A stretch of 64,000 bases of DNA from Spirochaetota bacterium (lineage in GTDB: Bacteria; Spirochaetota; UBA4802; UBA5368), in NCBI GenBank assembly GCA_004297825.1, contig SCSX01000068.1, positions 92,651 through 156,650 of the forward strand, in the 5' to 3' direction. How positions within the stretch are numbered: the stretch's first letter is position 1; each line of letters opens with the position of its first letter. The notes beneath the pieces were generated by a model that made no database searches, was not told the DNA's origin, and saw only the letters and a list, made by a program, of their open reading frames with translations. The position numbers were made by a program, and so were the translations under genes. Below, in pieces: positions 52,125-60,287 of this stretch.

Positions 52125-53291
52125 TCAAACGAGCGATTCTAAAAATTTATCCGCCGAAATAATGCGTATCCCGTCCTTCAACCAGTCGACGCCGTCTTTG
52201 CGCACGACCTGATATACGAAGGGTATTTTCAGCTTATCCTTGAAATGCGACAGGGAGGGAGCGAGCGAATCATCCGAGCTTTTCGCCTCGACGGCGAACC
52301 ACGGCCGATCATTGACCGTGACAAGGAAATCGACCTCACGTTTTTCCCTGTCCCTTAGAAAATGGAGATTGCATTTGTATCCTTCGGCATCGTACAGGAA
52401 GTGCACGAGCTTTAAGAGATGGGAAGCAACGAGGTTTTCAAACCGCGCCCCGGGCTCGATCACTTCCGACCAGTCCCACAGATACAGCTTAGGCCCTTTT
52501 TTAAGGGAGCGGATATTATTACCCGCGTAGGGATAAACCCTGAACGCATAATAGAACGACTCAAGAACATCGATCCAATGGGATACCGCCCTGTGGCTTA
52601 CTCCCAGGTCTTCCCGCAGGGAGTTAATAGACAATAGCGATCCGATCCGCGCGGGAATACTATCGCACAACAATTTCATGCTGCCGATATCCCGGACAAG
52701 CATGAGGTCCTGCACATCCTCCCGGAACAGACGCTCTATCTTTTCATTGTGCCATCTTCTCAGGGTGCGCATGTTCCCTTTCAGCAGGGGTTCCGGAAAA
52801 CCCCCAAAGGTTTCCAGGGCCGCAAGCTCGGCTCCGGATTTGCTTTCCGGAACAGTCAGCGCAGCGAAGGGCTCGAACGTGTTTAGCGTTTCATGTAATT
52901 CGGGCAGGGTAAAGGGGTGAAGACGGTAGTAGTGATAACGTCCCTGCAGGGAATCACCCCCGCGGCGATACAGGTCGAGCCGGGCGCTTCCGGTAACTAG
53001 AAATTTATAGGTATCTTTAAGTTTGTCGTATTCTCCCTTGACTAGGTTCTTCCATTTCGAATATTTGTGAATTTCATCGAGTATCACCAATTCCGCGTCC
53101 CCGGGCCATTCGGATGCCATTATCCTTTTCCGGTCTGCGCGGTTGTCCCAGTTGAAGTACGCCGATTTGCATGTTTTGCCTATTATTTTCTCCGCCAGGG
53201 TTGTCTTGCCGACCTGGCGCGGTCCTCCAATAAAGACCATTTTTTCCTTGAGGTCCTCGGCTATATGGCGGTGCAGGTACCTGTCTCTCAT
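52125..53291 (-). CDS. AAA+ ATPase with DUF4143 C-terminal domain
   Basis: This 388-residue protein has a Walker A GGPRQVGKT (about residues 22-30), Walker B LVILDEIHK (about 66-74) and sensor-like FLVTGSARLDLYRRGGDSL (about 96-114) in an N-terminal P-loop domain. The DUF4143 C-terminal part ends in the FAVEAKSSDDSLAPSL segment (about 340-355) with a nuclease-like E-x-K flavour. These ATPases are widespread, often clustered with mobile DNA, and of unsettled function. A perfect 23-bp inverted repeat lies 41 bp upstream of the ATG (53332-53381). Confidence 0.87.
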   Translation of the reverse strand: MRDRYLHRHIAEDLKEKMVFIGGPRQVGKTTLAEKIIGKTCKSAYFNWDNRADRKRIMASEWPGDAELVILDEIHKYSKWKNLVKGEYDKLKDTYKFLVTGSARLDLYRRGGDSLQGRYHYYRLHPFTLPELHETLNTFEPFAALTVPESKSGAELAALETFGGFPEPLLKGNMRTLRRWHNEKIERLFREDVQDLMLVRDIGSMKLLCDSIPARIGSLLSINSLREDLGVSHRAVSHWIDVLESFYYAFRVYPYAGNNIRSLKKGPKLYLWDWSEVIEPGARFENLVASHLLKLVHFLYDAEGYKCNLHFLRDREKREVDFLVTVNDRPWFAVEAKSSDDSLAPSLSHFKDKLKIPFVYQVVRKDGVDWLKDGIRIISADKFLESLV

Positions 53292-53331
53292 GAATTAAAA
53301 CATACGGGTCTGTTTTTGCGATGTCAACTAT

Positions 53332-53381
53332 TTTTGCTTATAAGCTAAAATAGTTATGACTATTTTAGCTTATAAGCAAAA
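53332..53381. promoter_or_regulatory. Perfect 23-bp inverted repeat upstream of the DUF4143 ATPase gene
   Basis: The arms 53332-53354 and 53359-53381 are exact complements with a 4-bp spacer TATG. Each arm includes the self-complementary GCTTATAAGC core, so the whole is a doubled palindrome with a TTTGC...GCAAA frame. It begins 41 bp upstream of the gene and is AT-rich within a GC-rich genome. This is a strong candidate operator for a dimeric or tetrameric protein, perhaps the ATPase itself. The rest of the 250-bp gap contains purine- and pyrimidine-rich runs but no gene. Confidence 0.65.
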
Positions 53382-53541
53382 TCGATCTAAACAGGGAATG
53401 CCTGCTTTAAGTCATCTCCCCCACCCCTCTTTGTCTCACATCCCCCGTGGAAGGCATACCGGGACATATTTCCCGCGGGAAGCGTGTCTCTAGGTCGCAA
53501 TGGGCGGGAGCGGTGGGGATAGAAGAGAGGAGGGGATAAAG

Positions 53542-55431
53542 CTATTTACCCTCGGCCCATGATTCCTCGCGCGGGTCGGCGCCGCCCGTGAGCGTTCCGG
53601 TGGACGGATCGCGTATGACCGCGCAGACCGCGCCCACCTTATTGTCCCAATTGCCGAGCGGAAGAACGGTATAGCCCATTTTCGCGAGCGCGGGCTCGTA
53701 CGAATCATACAAAGACCGTTCCATCTTGATGGTTCCCGCCGTATATGCATGCGGCGCGAATGAATCGGGCCAGTTGAGCGAAATGAAGCGCGGCGCCGAA
53801 ATCGCCTCCTGCACGTCCATTCCGAACACGACAAGATTCAGGAAAAACTGGATCATCGCCTGAGTCTGTGAATCACCCCCCGGGGTTCCGTAGGACATGT
53901 AGAATTTTCCGTTTTTAAAAACCATTCCCGGGTTGGGCGTGATGCGGGGACGCTTGCCGGGCATGAGACCGTCAGGATGTTTTTCATCGAGATAAAACTG
54001 AATCATACGCGTACCCAGCGTAAGCCCCGTTCCGGGAACCATGGGCGATTCCGGAAAATCGCTGGGCGTAAGGGAGACGGCGTTGCCCTGTTTGTCGACG
54101 ACGGCTATGTAGCTCGTATCCTTTCCAAACGAGAGACCACCGTCATTGCGCGCAACGGCAATATTTCTGTTTTCATAAATGAACGCGCCGCCCGTTTTTT
54201 GGAACGCGAACGGATCGCCGTGCCTCGGCGTCGCGCCGAACGCCCTGTTCGGGGTGAACAGCTTTCTCCGCTCCGCGGCATACCGCGGATTGAGCAGCCC
54301 CTCGACCGGCACATTGACGAACGCGGGGTCGCCAAAAAACGCCTCGCGGTCGGCCAGGCATAATTCTATCGCCTGCAGCACCGTGTGAATGTATTCGAGT
54401 GAATTGTGTCCCATGGATTTAAGATCGACGCCGTCGAGAAGCTGGAGCACCATGGGAACAATTGCGCCCTGGTTCCAGGTCCGGTTGGCGAATATCGTGT
54501 ACTCGCGGAATTTTCCCGAGAGCGGCTTCTCCCAGTAGCCCTTGTAATTTGAAAGATCGGCTTTCGTGATAAGACCCTTTTTTTCCTCGTGGAGCCCGGC
54601 GATCGCGTCCGCGATCGGTCCCTTGTAGAAATAGTCGCGCACCGCGTCGAGTCCCTGCTCGCGAGATGCGCCGCGCGCAAGGGCATCCTGTTCGGCCTTG
54701 CAGAGCGACTGAAAGGTATTCGCGAGATCGGGAAGCGTAAACCGGTCGGCATGATGGAAGGGGCGCCACCATTGACCTCGGTAATATACGTTTGAATTAT
54801 ACGGTAATAACCACGTGAGCCCGAGCCGCGTAAAAAAGCCCAGGTTCATGTCCGCCATCATCTGCTTGTGGATGGGGAACCCCTCTCGCGCAATTTTTAT
54901 CGCAGTCGCGCTCACTTCGGTGAAGCTCATGGTCCCGTATTGTTTTAAAACTGCGACGAGCACATCCGGTGATGCGGGCAGCAGGTGCGCAAGCACGTTG
55001 AGCTTGGGAATATTGTCGTATCCGTGCGACTTGAAATATTCCACCGTTGCCGCGGAGGGAGCCGTTCCCGCGCCGGTATAGCTTATGACTTCGCCGGTGC
55101 GTGCGTCATGCAGCAGGATCGGTGCGACACCCGGAAAGCTCGCGGCGTGTCCAAAGGTCACATTAAGCGCAAGGAGCGACGCAATCGAGGCATCGTACGC
55201 GTTTCCGCCCCTGTCCAGGATCTCGATCGCGGCGTGGGCGGCCCACGGTGTCCCCGCGGCAACCATGTAGTTTTTTCCGGTAACCAGGGTCCGTTCCACG
55301 CGATATGGATCATTGAACTCCATCGTATCGCGCGGACCGTGCGGAAGAATAAAATAGGCAGCCGTCAGCAAAACGGCAATCGATGCGGCGGTGATTCCGG
55401 CTGCCTTGAACACCTTTCGTAATTTACTCAT
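53542..55431 (-). CDS. ggt: Gamma-glutamyltransferase
   Basis: This 629-residue enzyme of the Ntn-hydrolase family has an N-terminal membrane anchor or signal (about residues 9-29). Family features: VAAGTPWAAHAAIEILDRGGNAYDASIA (about 57-84, quoted only partly: ILDRGGNAYDA), the nucleophile region GKDTSYIAVVDKQGNAVSLT (Thr the likely catalytic residue, autoproteolysis site before it, near residue 430), then SYGTPGGDSQTQ near 510-521. It should cleave gamma-glutamyl bonds in glutathione or peptides in the periplasm. The start ATG 55431 has GGGAG upstream, while 55461 is a longer in-frame alternative. No glutathione genes are adjacent. Confidence 0.9.
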   Translation of the reverse strand: MSKLRKVFKAAGITAASIAVLLTAAYFILPHGPRDTMEFNDPYRVERTLVTGKNYMVAAGTPWAAHAAIEILDRGGNAYDASIASLLALNVTFGHAASFPGVAPILLHDARTGEVISYTGAGTAPSAATVEYFKSHGYDNIPKLNVLAHLLPASPDVLVAVLKQYGTMSFTEVSATAIKIAREGFPIHKQMMADMNLGFFTRLGLTWLLPYNSNVYYRGQWWRPFHHADRFTLPDLANTFQSLCKAEQDALARGASREQGLDAVRDYFYKGPIADAIAGLHEEKKGLITKADLSNYKGYWEKPLSGKFREYTIFANRTWNQGAIVPMVLQLLDGVDLKSMGHNSLEYIHTVLQAIELCLADREAFFGDPAFVNVPVEGLLNPRYAAERRKLFTPNRAFGATPRHGDPFAFQKTGGAFIYENRNIAVARNDGGLSFGKDTSYIAVVDKQGNAVSLTPSDFPESPMVPGTGLTLGTRMIQFYLDEKHPDGLMPGKRPRITPNPGMVFKNGKFYMSYGTPGGDSQTQAMIQFFLNLVVFGMDVQEAISAPRFISLNWPDSFAPHAYTAGTIKMERSLYDSYEPALAKMGYTVLPLGNWDNKVGAVCAVIRDPSTGTLTGGADPREESWAEGK

Positions 55432-55898
55432 ATGAGTTCTCCCTGTAGTGCACACGTTCATAGCTGCGTCTTACCCGGACTTATCCTAAAACGAATAGCT
55501 GTATCGCAGATTCAAGGTTATTCCGCCAGTGCATATAGATAGTATCGTCAGTGTAACAGCGGCGCGGACGAAATGCAAGATTTTCGCATAAGTGGATTGG
55601 GTTGCCAGTACTCTCTCTCGGCAGGATTCACAAGCAAAAGACCTGAAATATTATTTCTTCGCATTTCGCGAAATATTTCGCATAACGCGAGCGGTGTTTA
55701 GTTCAATTAATGTGTTTGTTCAATTTAAAACATTAATACCCATCAATAATGTTCAATTATTCTCTTATATTAAAACACACCTGCGAATTCTGTACGAAAT
55801 AACCAACCCAACCCATCCATTCAACAAAAATTCACACTGGCACAGTATGTGCTAACTAGACAATGACCAGTCTGATTTTCAACAAAGGAGAAAATGCG
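55432..55898. other. 467-bp AT-rich intergenic region
   Basis: This divergent gap between gamma-glutamyltransferase and the NHL lipoprotein has visibly lower GC than the rest, with runs such as ATTAATACCCATCAATAATG. An 87-codon open frame (55592-55855) is present but has no ribosome site, no family likeness and low-complexity content; I judge it non-coding. AAAGGAG at 55884-55890 is the ribosome site of the next gene. No palindrome of note seen. Confidence 0.5.
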
Positions 55899-56912
55899 AT
55901 GAAATATCCAAACAGCGTATGTGCCTTTTTAATCAGTATTTGCCTGTTGCTTGGTTTTACTGCATGCGATTCAGGCGCCTCTTCGGAAACTTCTTCAGGC
56001 CCCCCTGCCTTTGTGCTGTCCTGGGGTTCTTCCGGAGCAACGGCGGGTCATTTTAATGCCCCCGCCGGGATCGCGGTCGATTCTTCGGGATATGTATATG
56101 TCGCCGATTCCGGCAATAACGTGATTCAAATATTCGACTCAAATGGCACCTTCGAGTCCAATATCGGAACCTTCGGTGGCGGCAGTTCAGTTGATGGAAA
56201 GTTCAACGCCCCCCAGGGGATGGCCTTTGACGGCTCGGGAAATATTTATGTTGCCGACGCCAATAATAGTCGGGTCCAAAAATTCGCCTTGGGAGCCACA
56301 GCTTTTTCCTATACATACTCGTCAAAATTCGGAAGCCCCGGCACCGGAGCGCTCCAGTTTAACGGTGGTCCTACGGGAATCGCAATCGACGACGCTACGG
56401 GATATCTATGGGTTGTCGATAAAGGTAATAGCCGGGTGCAGATATGGTATTTAAACGGAGCTGTGTGGACCCAATTCACTACAGTTGGCTATTATCAAGC
56501 CGTGATTGATCCCGGGGCTGCCGGAAACTATCAATATAATCAACCCTGGGGAATTGCCATTGCGGGCACCCATGCGTACCTCCCTGATACCAATCATTAC
56601 AGGATGATCAGAATACAACTGTCTAATGCGACCCCCAATCTGGTCTGGGGAGTAAATGGTACTGCCGATGGCGATCTGGGAGCACCCATGGGGGTCGCAG
56701 TTGATTCTTCCGGTCATGTATATGTCGTGGAATATAGCAACAATAGAATTCAGGAGTTTTCATCCTCTGGGGAATTTATAACCAAATGGGGAACTTCGGG
56801 GACAGGGGATGGCGAATTTTCCGGTCCCATGGGAATTGCTATCGATGATACCAACGGTTTTATTTATATTGCCGACACGGGTAATAATCGAATTCAAAAA
56901 TTCAAAAAGTAA
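55899..56912 (+). CDS. NHL-repeat (beta-propeller) lipoprotein
   Basis: This 337-residue protein has a lipoprotein signal (LLLGFTAC, Cys23), then about six NHL-type repeats. These are visible as FNAPAGIAVDSSGYVYVADS, FNAPQGMAFDGSGNIYVADA, GTAIDD..LWVVDKGNSRVQ and FSGPMGIAIDDTNGFIYIAD-like blocks at roughly 45-residue spacing (about 40-335). The repeats form a propeller used for binding protein, RNA or carbohydrate; the partner is unknown. Codon use and base content are more AT-rich than its neighbours, as if recently acquired. Start ATG 55899 follows AAAGGAG; a strong terminator follows. Confidence 0.85.
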   Translation: MKYPNSVCAFLISICLLLGFTACDSGASSETSSGPPAFVLSWGSSGATAGHFNAPAGIAVDSSGYVYVADSGNNVIQIFDSNGTFESNIGTFGGGSSVDGKFNAPQGMAFDGSGNIYVADANNSRVQKFALGATAFSYTYSSKFGSPGTGALQFNGGPTGIAIDDATGYLWVVDKGNSRVQIWYLNGAVWTQFTTVGYYQAVIDPGAAGNYQYNQPWGIAIAGTHAYLPDTNHYRMIRIQLSNATPNLVWGVNGTADGDLGAPMGVAVDSSGHVYVVEYSNNRIQEFSSSGEFITKWGTSGTGDGEFSGPMGIAIDDTNGFIYIADTGNNRIQKFKK

Positions 56913-56982
56913 TGGTAAGACCCGTTTCAATGATGGCCGACGGCCGTTGTTCAATCAGGCTTATATTGGTATCGTAAATTTC

Positions 56983-57006
56983 AAGCCCCCTATTCGGGGG
57001 CTTTTT
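56983..57006 (+). terminator. Rho-independent terminator of the NHL lipoprotein gene
   Basis: Stem AAGCCCCC / GGGGGCTT with a 5-base loop (TATTC) is followed by TTT, 70 bp after the stop codon. Confidence 0.75.
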
Positions 57007-57194
57007 GCCCGGGATCGTAACCACCAGCGGTTTTCGCTCCGATGGATAATGTTTTGACTTTACATCATTGTAGTATATCATTCGCAAAATGGTCAGATGT
57101 CGATTTAACCGATAATCGGGAAAAGGCGTATTTGTTCCATGAAAAGGACGTGGATTTCCTGGTATTTAAACCTCATTATTAAAAGGGGAACACT

Positions 57195-57599
57195 ATGAGC
57201 ATTACGACGATCGCCGTACTTGAATTTATTTTCGCCGCCGGGATTGCGGGTTTCTGGGTTTATTTCTTTCTTGTTGAGAACAAAAATCCGGAAAAATCAC
57301 AAGTCTACCTTGGCTTCGAAAGGTCTTTCCCGCTGCCGGATCTGGGTTACCTCGTCCCGGTGCTTCTCGCTGCCGGCTATGGCCTGCTTAACAACCATCA
57401 CTTCGGTTACATACTAACCATAACCGCGGGCGGCGGGCTCATTTTTCTCGGGCTGGTCGATATCGGCTTTAATGCTCAGAATAAAGGCTACTCCTCTAAT
57501 ATCGGCGATACCATAATGAATCTGTTTATCAACCTGGCCTGTGTGATCATGGGGCCCGTTTTCATTATCAATATTTCCAGGTATATTGCTATTAACTAG
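57195..57599 (+). CDS. Small multi-span membrane protein, unknown function
   Basis: This 134-residue protein has four hydrophobic segments (about 7-27, 50-66, 70-92, 105-128) with short loops. It is preceded by AAAAGGGGAAC. A perfect 14-bp hairpin terminator follows directly, shared with the convergent acyl-CoA ligase gene. It has the same AT-leaning composition as the NHL lipoprotein gene upstream and may have arrived with it. No named family recognised. Confidence 0.55.
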   Translation: MSITTIAVLEFIFAAGIAGFWVYFFLVENKNPEKSQVYLGFERSFPLPDLGYLVPVLLAAGYGLLNNHHFGYILTITAGGGLIFLGLVDIGFNAQNKGYSSNIGDTIMNLFINLACVIMGPVFIINISRYIAIN

Positions 57600-57615
57600 C
57601 GTATCCCCGCACACA

Positions 57616-57647
57616 CGAAGGGCGCGGATCTAAATCCGCGCCCTTCG
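57616..57647. terminator. Bidirectional terminator, perfect 14-bp stem
   Basis: CGAAGGGCGCGGAT pairs perfectly with ATCCGCGCCCTTCG around a 4-base loop (CTAA). It lies 16 bp after the membrane-protein gene and 30 bp from the end of the convergent ligase gene. Confidence 0.8.
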
Positions 57648-57677
57648 TTGCGTATATAATTACGGGCCTGGTAACGA

Positions 57678-59474
57678 TCAGCCCTTGTACGCCGCCTCGA
57701 TGAGGTCCGCGTATTTCTGGACGACCACGCGGCGCTTGAGCTTCATGGTCTGGGTGAGCATACCGTTATCGAGCGTGAAGTTTTCAGGAATATATACGAA
57801 CCTCTTGGGTATCTCGTATCCGCCATACTTGCCTTTGAGAGAAGCGACGATCTCGGACGAGATCATGTCCTGGACCTCTTTCTTCCCGATGATCTCCTGC
57901 GGGGTCCCGGTCATGCCCTTCTCCTTCGCCCAGCGCTCGAGCACCACGAAATCCGGGACGATGAGCCCGATCGTATTGCGCCTGTTCTCCCCGTAGACCA
58001 TCACGTTCTCGACGAACTGGTTGAGCTGGATGTCCTGCTCCATGGACGCGGGGAACACGAACTTGCCGTTTTCAAGCTTGAACTGCTCCTTGATGCGGCC
58101 CGTGATATAGAGGAACCCGTCATCGTCCAGCCGACCGCGGTCGCCCGTGCGCACGCCCCCGTCCGGGGTCAGGATTTCTTTCGTCTGGTCCGGTTTGTTG
58201 TGATAACCCTTCATCACGTTGGGGCCGTAGATAATTATCTCCCCGTCCGACGCCCCTTCCTCGACCACGGATTTGTCGATCACGATGCGCACCTTTTCGA
58301 TCGCTTTTCCCACACTTCCGATCTTATAGGCGTAGGACGCGTTCATGGTCGCCGCGGGAGAGGTTTCGCTCATGCCGTAGCAGTCGTAGCAGGGTATGCC
58401 GACATCGAAGAAGAAATGCGCGATATCGACGGTCATCGCGGCGCTCGCGGTCATGGCGCCCTTGAGCCTGCCGCCGAATCGCTCGCGGATCTTGGAGAAC
58501 ACCAGCTTGTCTCCAATCCTGAATTTCAGGTTGGTGAAAAAGCTCGACGTGCCCCGCTCAGCCAGCGCGCGGCGCTTCTTGCCGGCGTTCACGGCCATCA
58601 CGAAAAGGGCCTTTTTGAGCCCGCCCTCGTGGTTCATGCGGGTCCAGATGCCGTCGTATATCTTGTTGAACACCCGCGGCACCGCGATCAGGAAGGTAGG
58701 CCGTACCTTCGCGATGTCATCGCCCAGGGTCGCGGTGCTCTCCATGAAGCCTATCGACCCCCCGAAATAGATGACCGAGTAAAGCTCGGCGGTCTGCCCG
58801 TACGAATGGGCCCAGGGAAGAATGGAGAGGGTGACGTCGCCCTTGCCCAGCTCCGGGTACGCCTTCCGGCCGGCGTGCGAATTGCTGGAAATGTTGCCGT
58901 GCGAAAGGAGCACGCCCTTGGGATCGCCCGTCGTGCCCGAGGTATAGATGAGCACTGCGATTTCGTCGGGAACGGGACGGTAGGCCTGGACCGGGTTCGC
59001 CTCGCCCAGCTTCTCCAGCGCCGCCATCGAATTTTCGCCCTCGGCTTCGATGATGTAGATGTGCTTGAGCGTGGGGATTTCTTTCGTAAAGTGCTTCACC
59101 TTTTCATAAATCTCGGGCTTGGAGACGAAGAGCAGCTTCACGCCCGAATCGGCGATAATGTACTGCCATATCTTGACGAGCTCCGCCTCGTACATGGGTA
59201 CGTATCGGCCCCCCACGCCGTATGCCGCGAAGGCTACGATGGGCCATTCGGTGCGGTTGTTGGCGATGATCCCCACCGCGTCCCCCTTGCCGATGCCGAG
59301 CTTCGCGAGCCCCCCGCGCAGGTTGTCGACGCGGCGTCCTACTTCACCGTAGGTGACCCACTCGTATACGCCCTGCGTGTTCTTCGTGCCGAACAGGGGA
59401 AGATCGGAATAATGCTTTACGCCGTATTCGATAAATTCGACCAGGTTATCGGGTTTTTCGAGTTCGTACTTCAT
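57678..59474 (-). CDS. AMP-binding acyl-CoA ligase (long-chain fatty acid:CoA ligase type)
   Basis: This 598-residue enzyme of the ANL superfamily has P-loop-like motif A3 YTSGTTGDPKG (177-187), then the DCYGMSETSPA motif (about 365-375, A5 Y-G-x-T-E region) and motif A7/A8 VRTGDRGRLDDDGFLYITGR (about 454-473). It activates a fatty acid as acyl-adenylate and thioesterifies it to CoA at the cytoplasmic face of the membrane. Length and layout match the long FACS/ACSBG-like bacterial group. The start ATG 59474 has AGGAGG upstream. It appears monocistronic. Confidence 0.92.
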   Translation of the reverse strand: MKYELEKPDNLVEFIEYGVKHYSDLPLFGTKNTQGVYEWVTYGEVGRRVDNLRGGLAKLGIGKGDAVGIIANNRTEWPIVAFAAYGVGGRYVPMYEAELVKIWQYIIADSGVKLLFVSKPEIYEKVKHFTKEIPTLKHIYIIEAEGENSMAALEKLGEANPVQAYRPVPDEIAVLIYTSGTTGDPKGVLLSHGNISSNSHAGRKAYPELGKGDVTLSILPWAHSYGQTAELYSVIYFGGSIGFMESTATLGDDIAKVRPTFLIAVPRVFNKIYDGIWTRMNHEGGLKKALFVMAVNAGKKRRALAERGTSSFFTNLKFRIGDKLVFSKIRERFGGRLKGAMTASAAMTVDIAHFFFDVGIPCYDCYGMSETSPAATMNASYAYKIGSVGKAIEKVRIVIDKSVVEEGASDGEIIIYGPNVMKGYHNKPDQTKEILTPDGGVRTGDRGRLDDDGFLYITGRIKEQFKLENGKFVFPASMEQDIQLNQFVENVMVYGENRRNTIGLIVPDFVVLERWAKEKGMTGTPQEIIGKKEVQDMISSEIVASLKGKYGGYEIPKRFVYIPENFTLDNGMLTQTMKLKRRVVVQKYADLIEAAYKG

Positions 59475-59776
59475 GTGAGCCTCCTGCCGTAGAGTGGGTT
59501 ATTCACATACCGTGCCGCCGGCGTCCTGGGGTTATGCCGGCAGTCGCCAATGCGCATTGTAATCCGGACGGACTGTCTGGTATCATGGATAAACAGCGCC
59601 CCCTGTGCGTCAATTGTTTCTCGGCGCGGGCACGAAATTTTTAAGCGCGGCCGGGCAGCGTGTATCAATCCGGGGACTTACGGTAGTATACTACGATATG
59701 GTTAATGATTGGCTATTAACTCATCCCGATTCGATGGTGCGCATGATGGATTATTCAAAACAGGAATAAAATCCAT

Positions 59777-59805
59777 TTGACAAGGGGCGCCGGCGCCTTT
59801 ATCAT
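59777..59805 (+). promoter_or_regulatory. Sigma-70-type promoter of the DUF3015 gene
   Basis: TTGACA at 59777-59782 and TATCAT at 59800-59805 are spaced by 17 bp, close to the ideal. The ribosome site AGGAGG begins 11 bases before the gene at 59839. The rest of the 364-bp gap from 59475 has no gene or element that I can support. Confidence 0.65.
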
Positions 59806-59838
59806 TTCTTCGAATTCAAATCAAATCAGGAGGTTTTC

Positions 59839-60285
59839 ATGAAAAAGTTTTTAGTAGCCGTGGTCGCATGCTTGATGGTTTTCGCAGTTGCCGAAGTGTA
59901 CGCAAACAACGCGGGATGTGGTTTTGGAACCGCAATTATGCAGGGCAAGCAGGGCAAGGTTTTCGAGGTTCTCGCAGTCACCACTAATGGAACGTCCGCG
60001 AGCAGCACCTTCGCTATAACGACCGGGTCATCCGGCTATAAGGAAGGCGCGGTGATAGGCGTGAACATGGTCGACGTGTATGTCGCCGAGAACATGGACA
60101 GCCTCGCAACCGACATCGCTGCAGGACGCGGCGAGTATGTCGACACGCTTGCGCACCTCATGAAGGTCGAGAACAAGGACGCCTTCAAGGACATGCTGCA
60201 CAAGAATTTCAACAAGATCTACAGCTCCAAGGACATCACCTCGAAACAGGTTGTTGCGAACATCCGCGACCTCCAGAACAGCTAG
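59839..60285 (+). CDS. DUF3015-family exported protein
   Basis: This 148-residue protein has a signal peptide (residues 1-22, ending VYANN). The mature start NNAGCGFGTAIMQGKQGK (about 23-40) and the C-terminal half VAENMDSLATDIAAGRGEYVDTLAH (about 83-107, quoted partly) match the DUF3015 family, which occurs in Gram-negative bacteria with unknown function. It has a good promoter and ribosome site. The DUF4105 gene starts two bases after its stop, so the pair is coupled and a common envelope role is likely. Confidence 0.8.
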   Translation: MKKFLVAVVACLMVFAVAEVYANNAGCGFGTAIMQGKQGKVFEVLAVTTNGTSASSTFAITTGSSGYKEGAVIGVNMVDVYVAENMDSLATDIAAGRGEYVDTLAHLMKVENKDAFKDMLHKNFNKIYSSKDITSKQVVANIRDLQNS

Positions 60286-60287
60286 GC

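Noticed and set aside
55592-55855. 87-codon frame in the AT-rich gap
   Set aside because: No ribosome site or recognisable family, and the region is simply AT-rich; stop codons are few by chance.
57616-57647. Integration or attachment site
   Set aside because: The perfect palindrome sits between convergent genes, has terminator form, and no integrase or duplicated target lies nearby.
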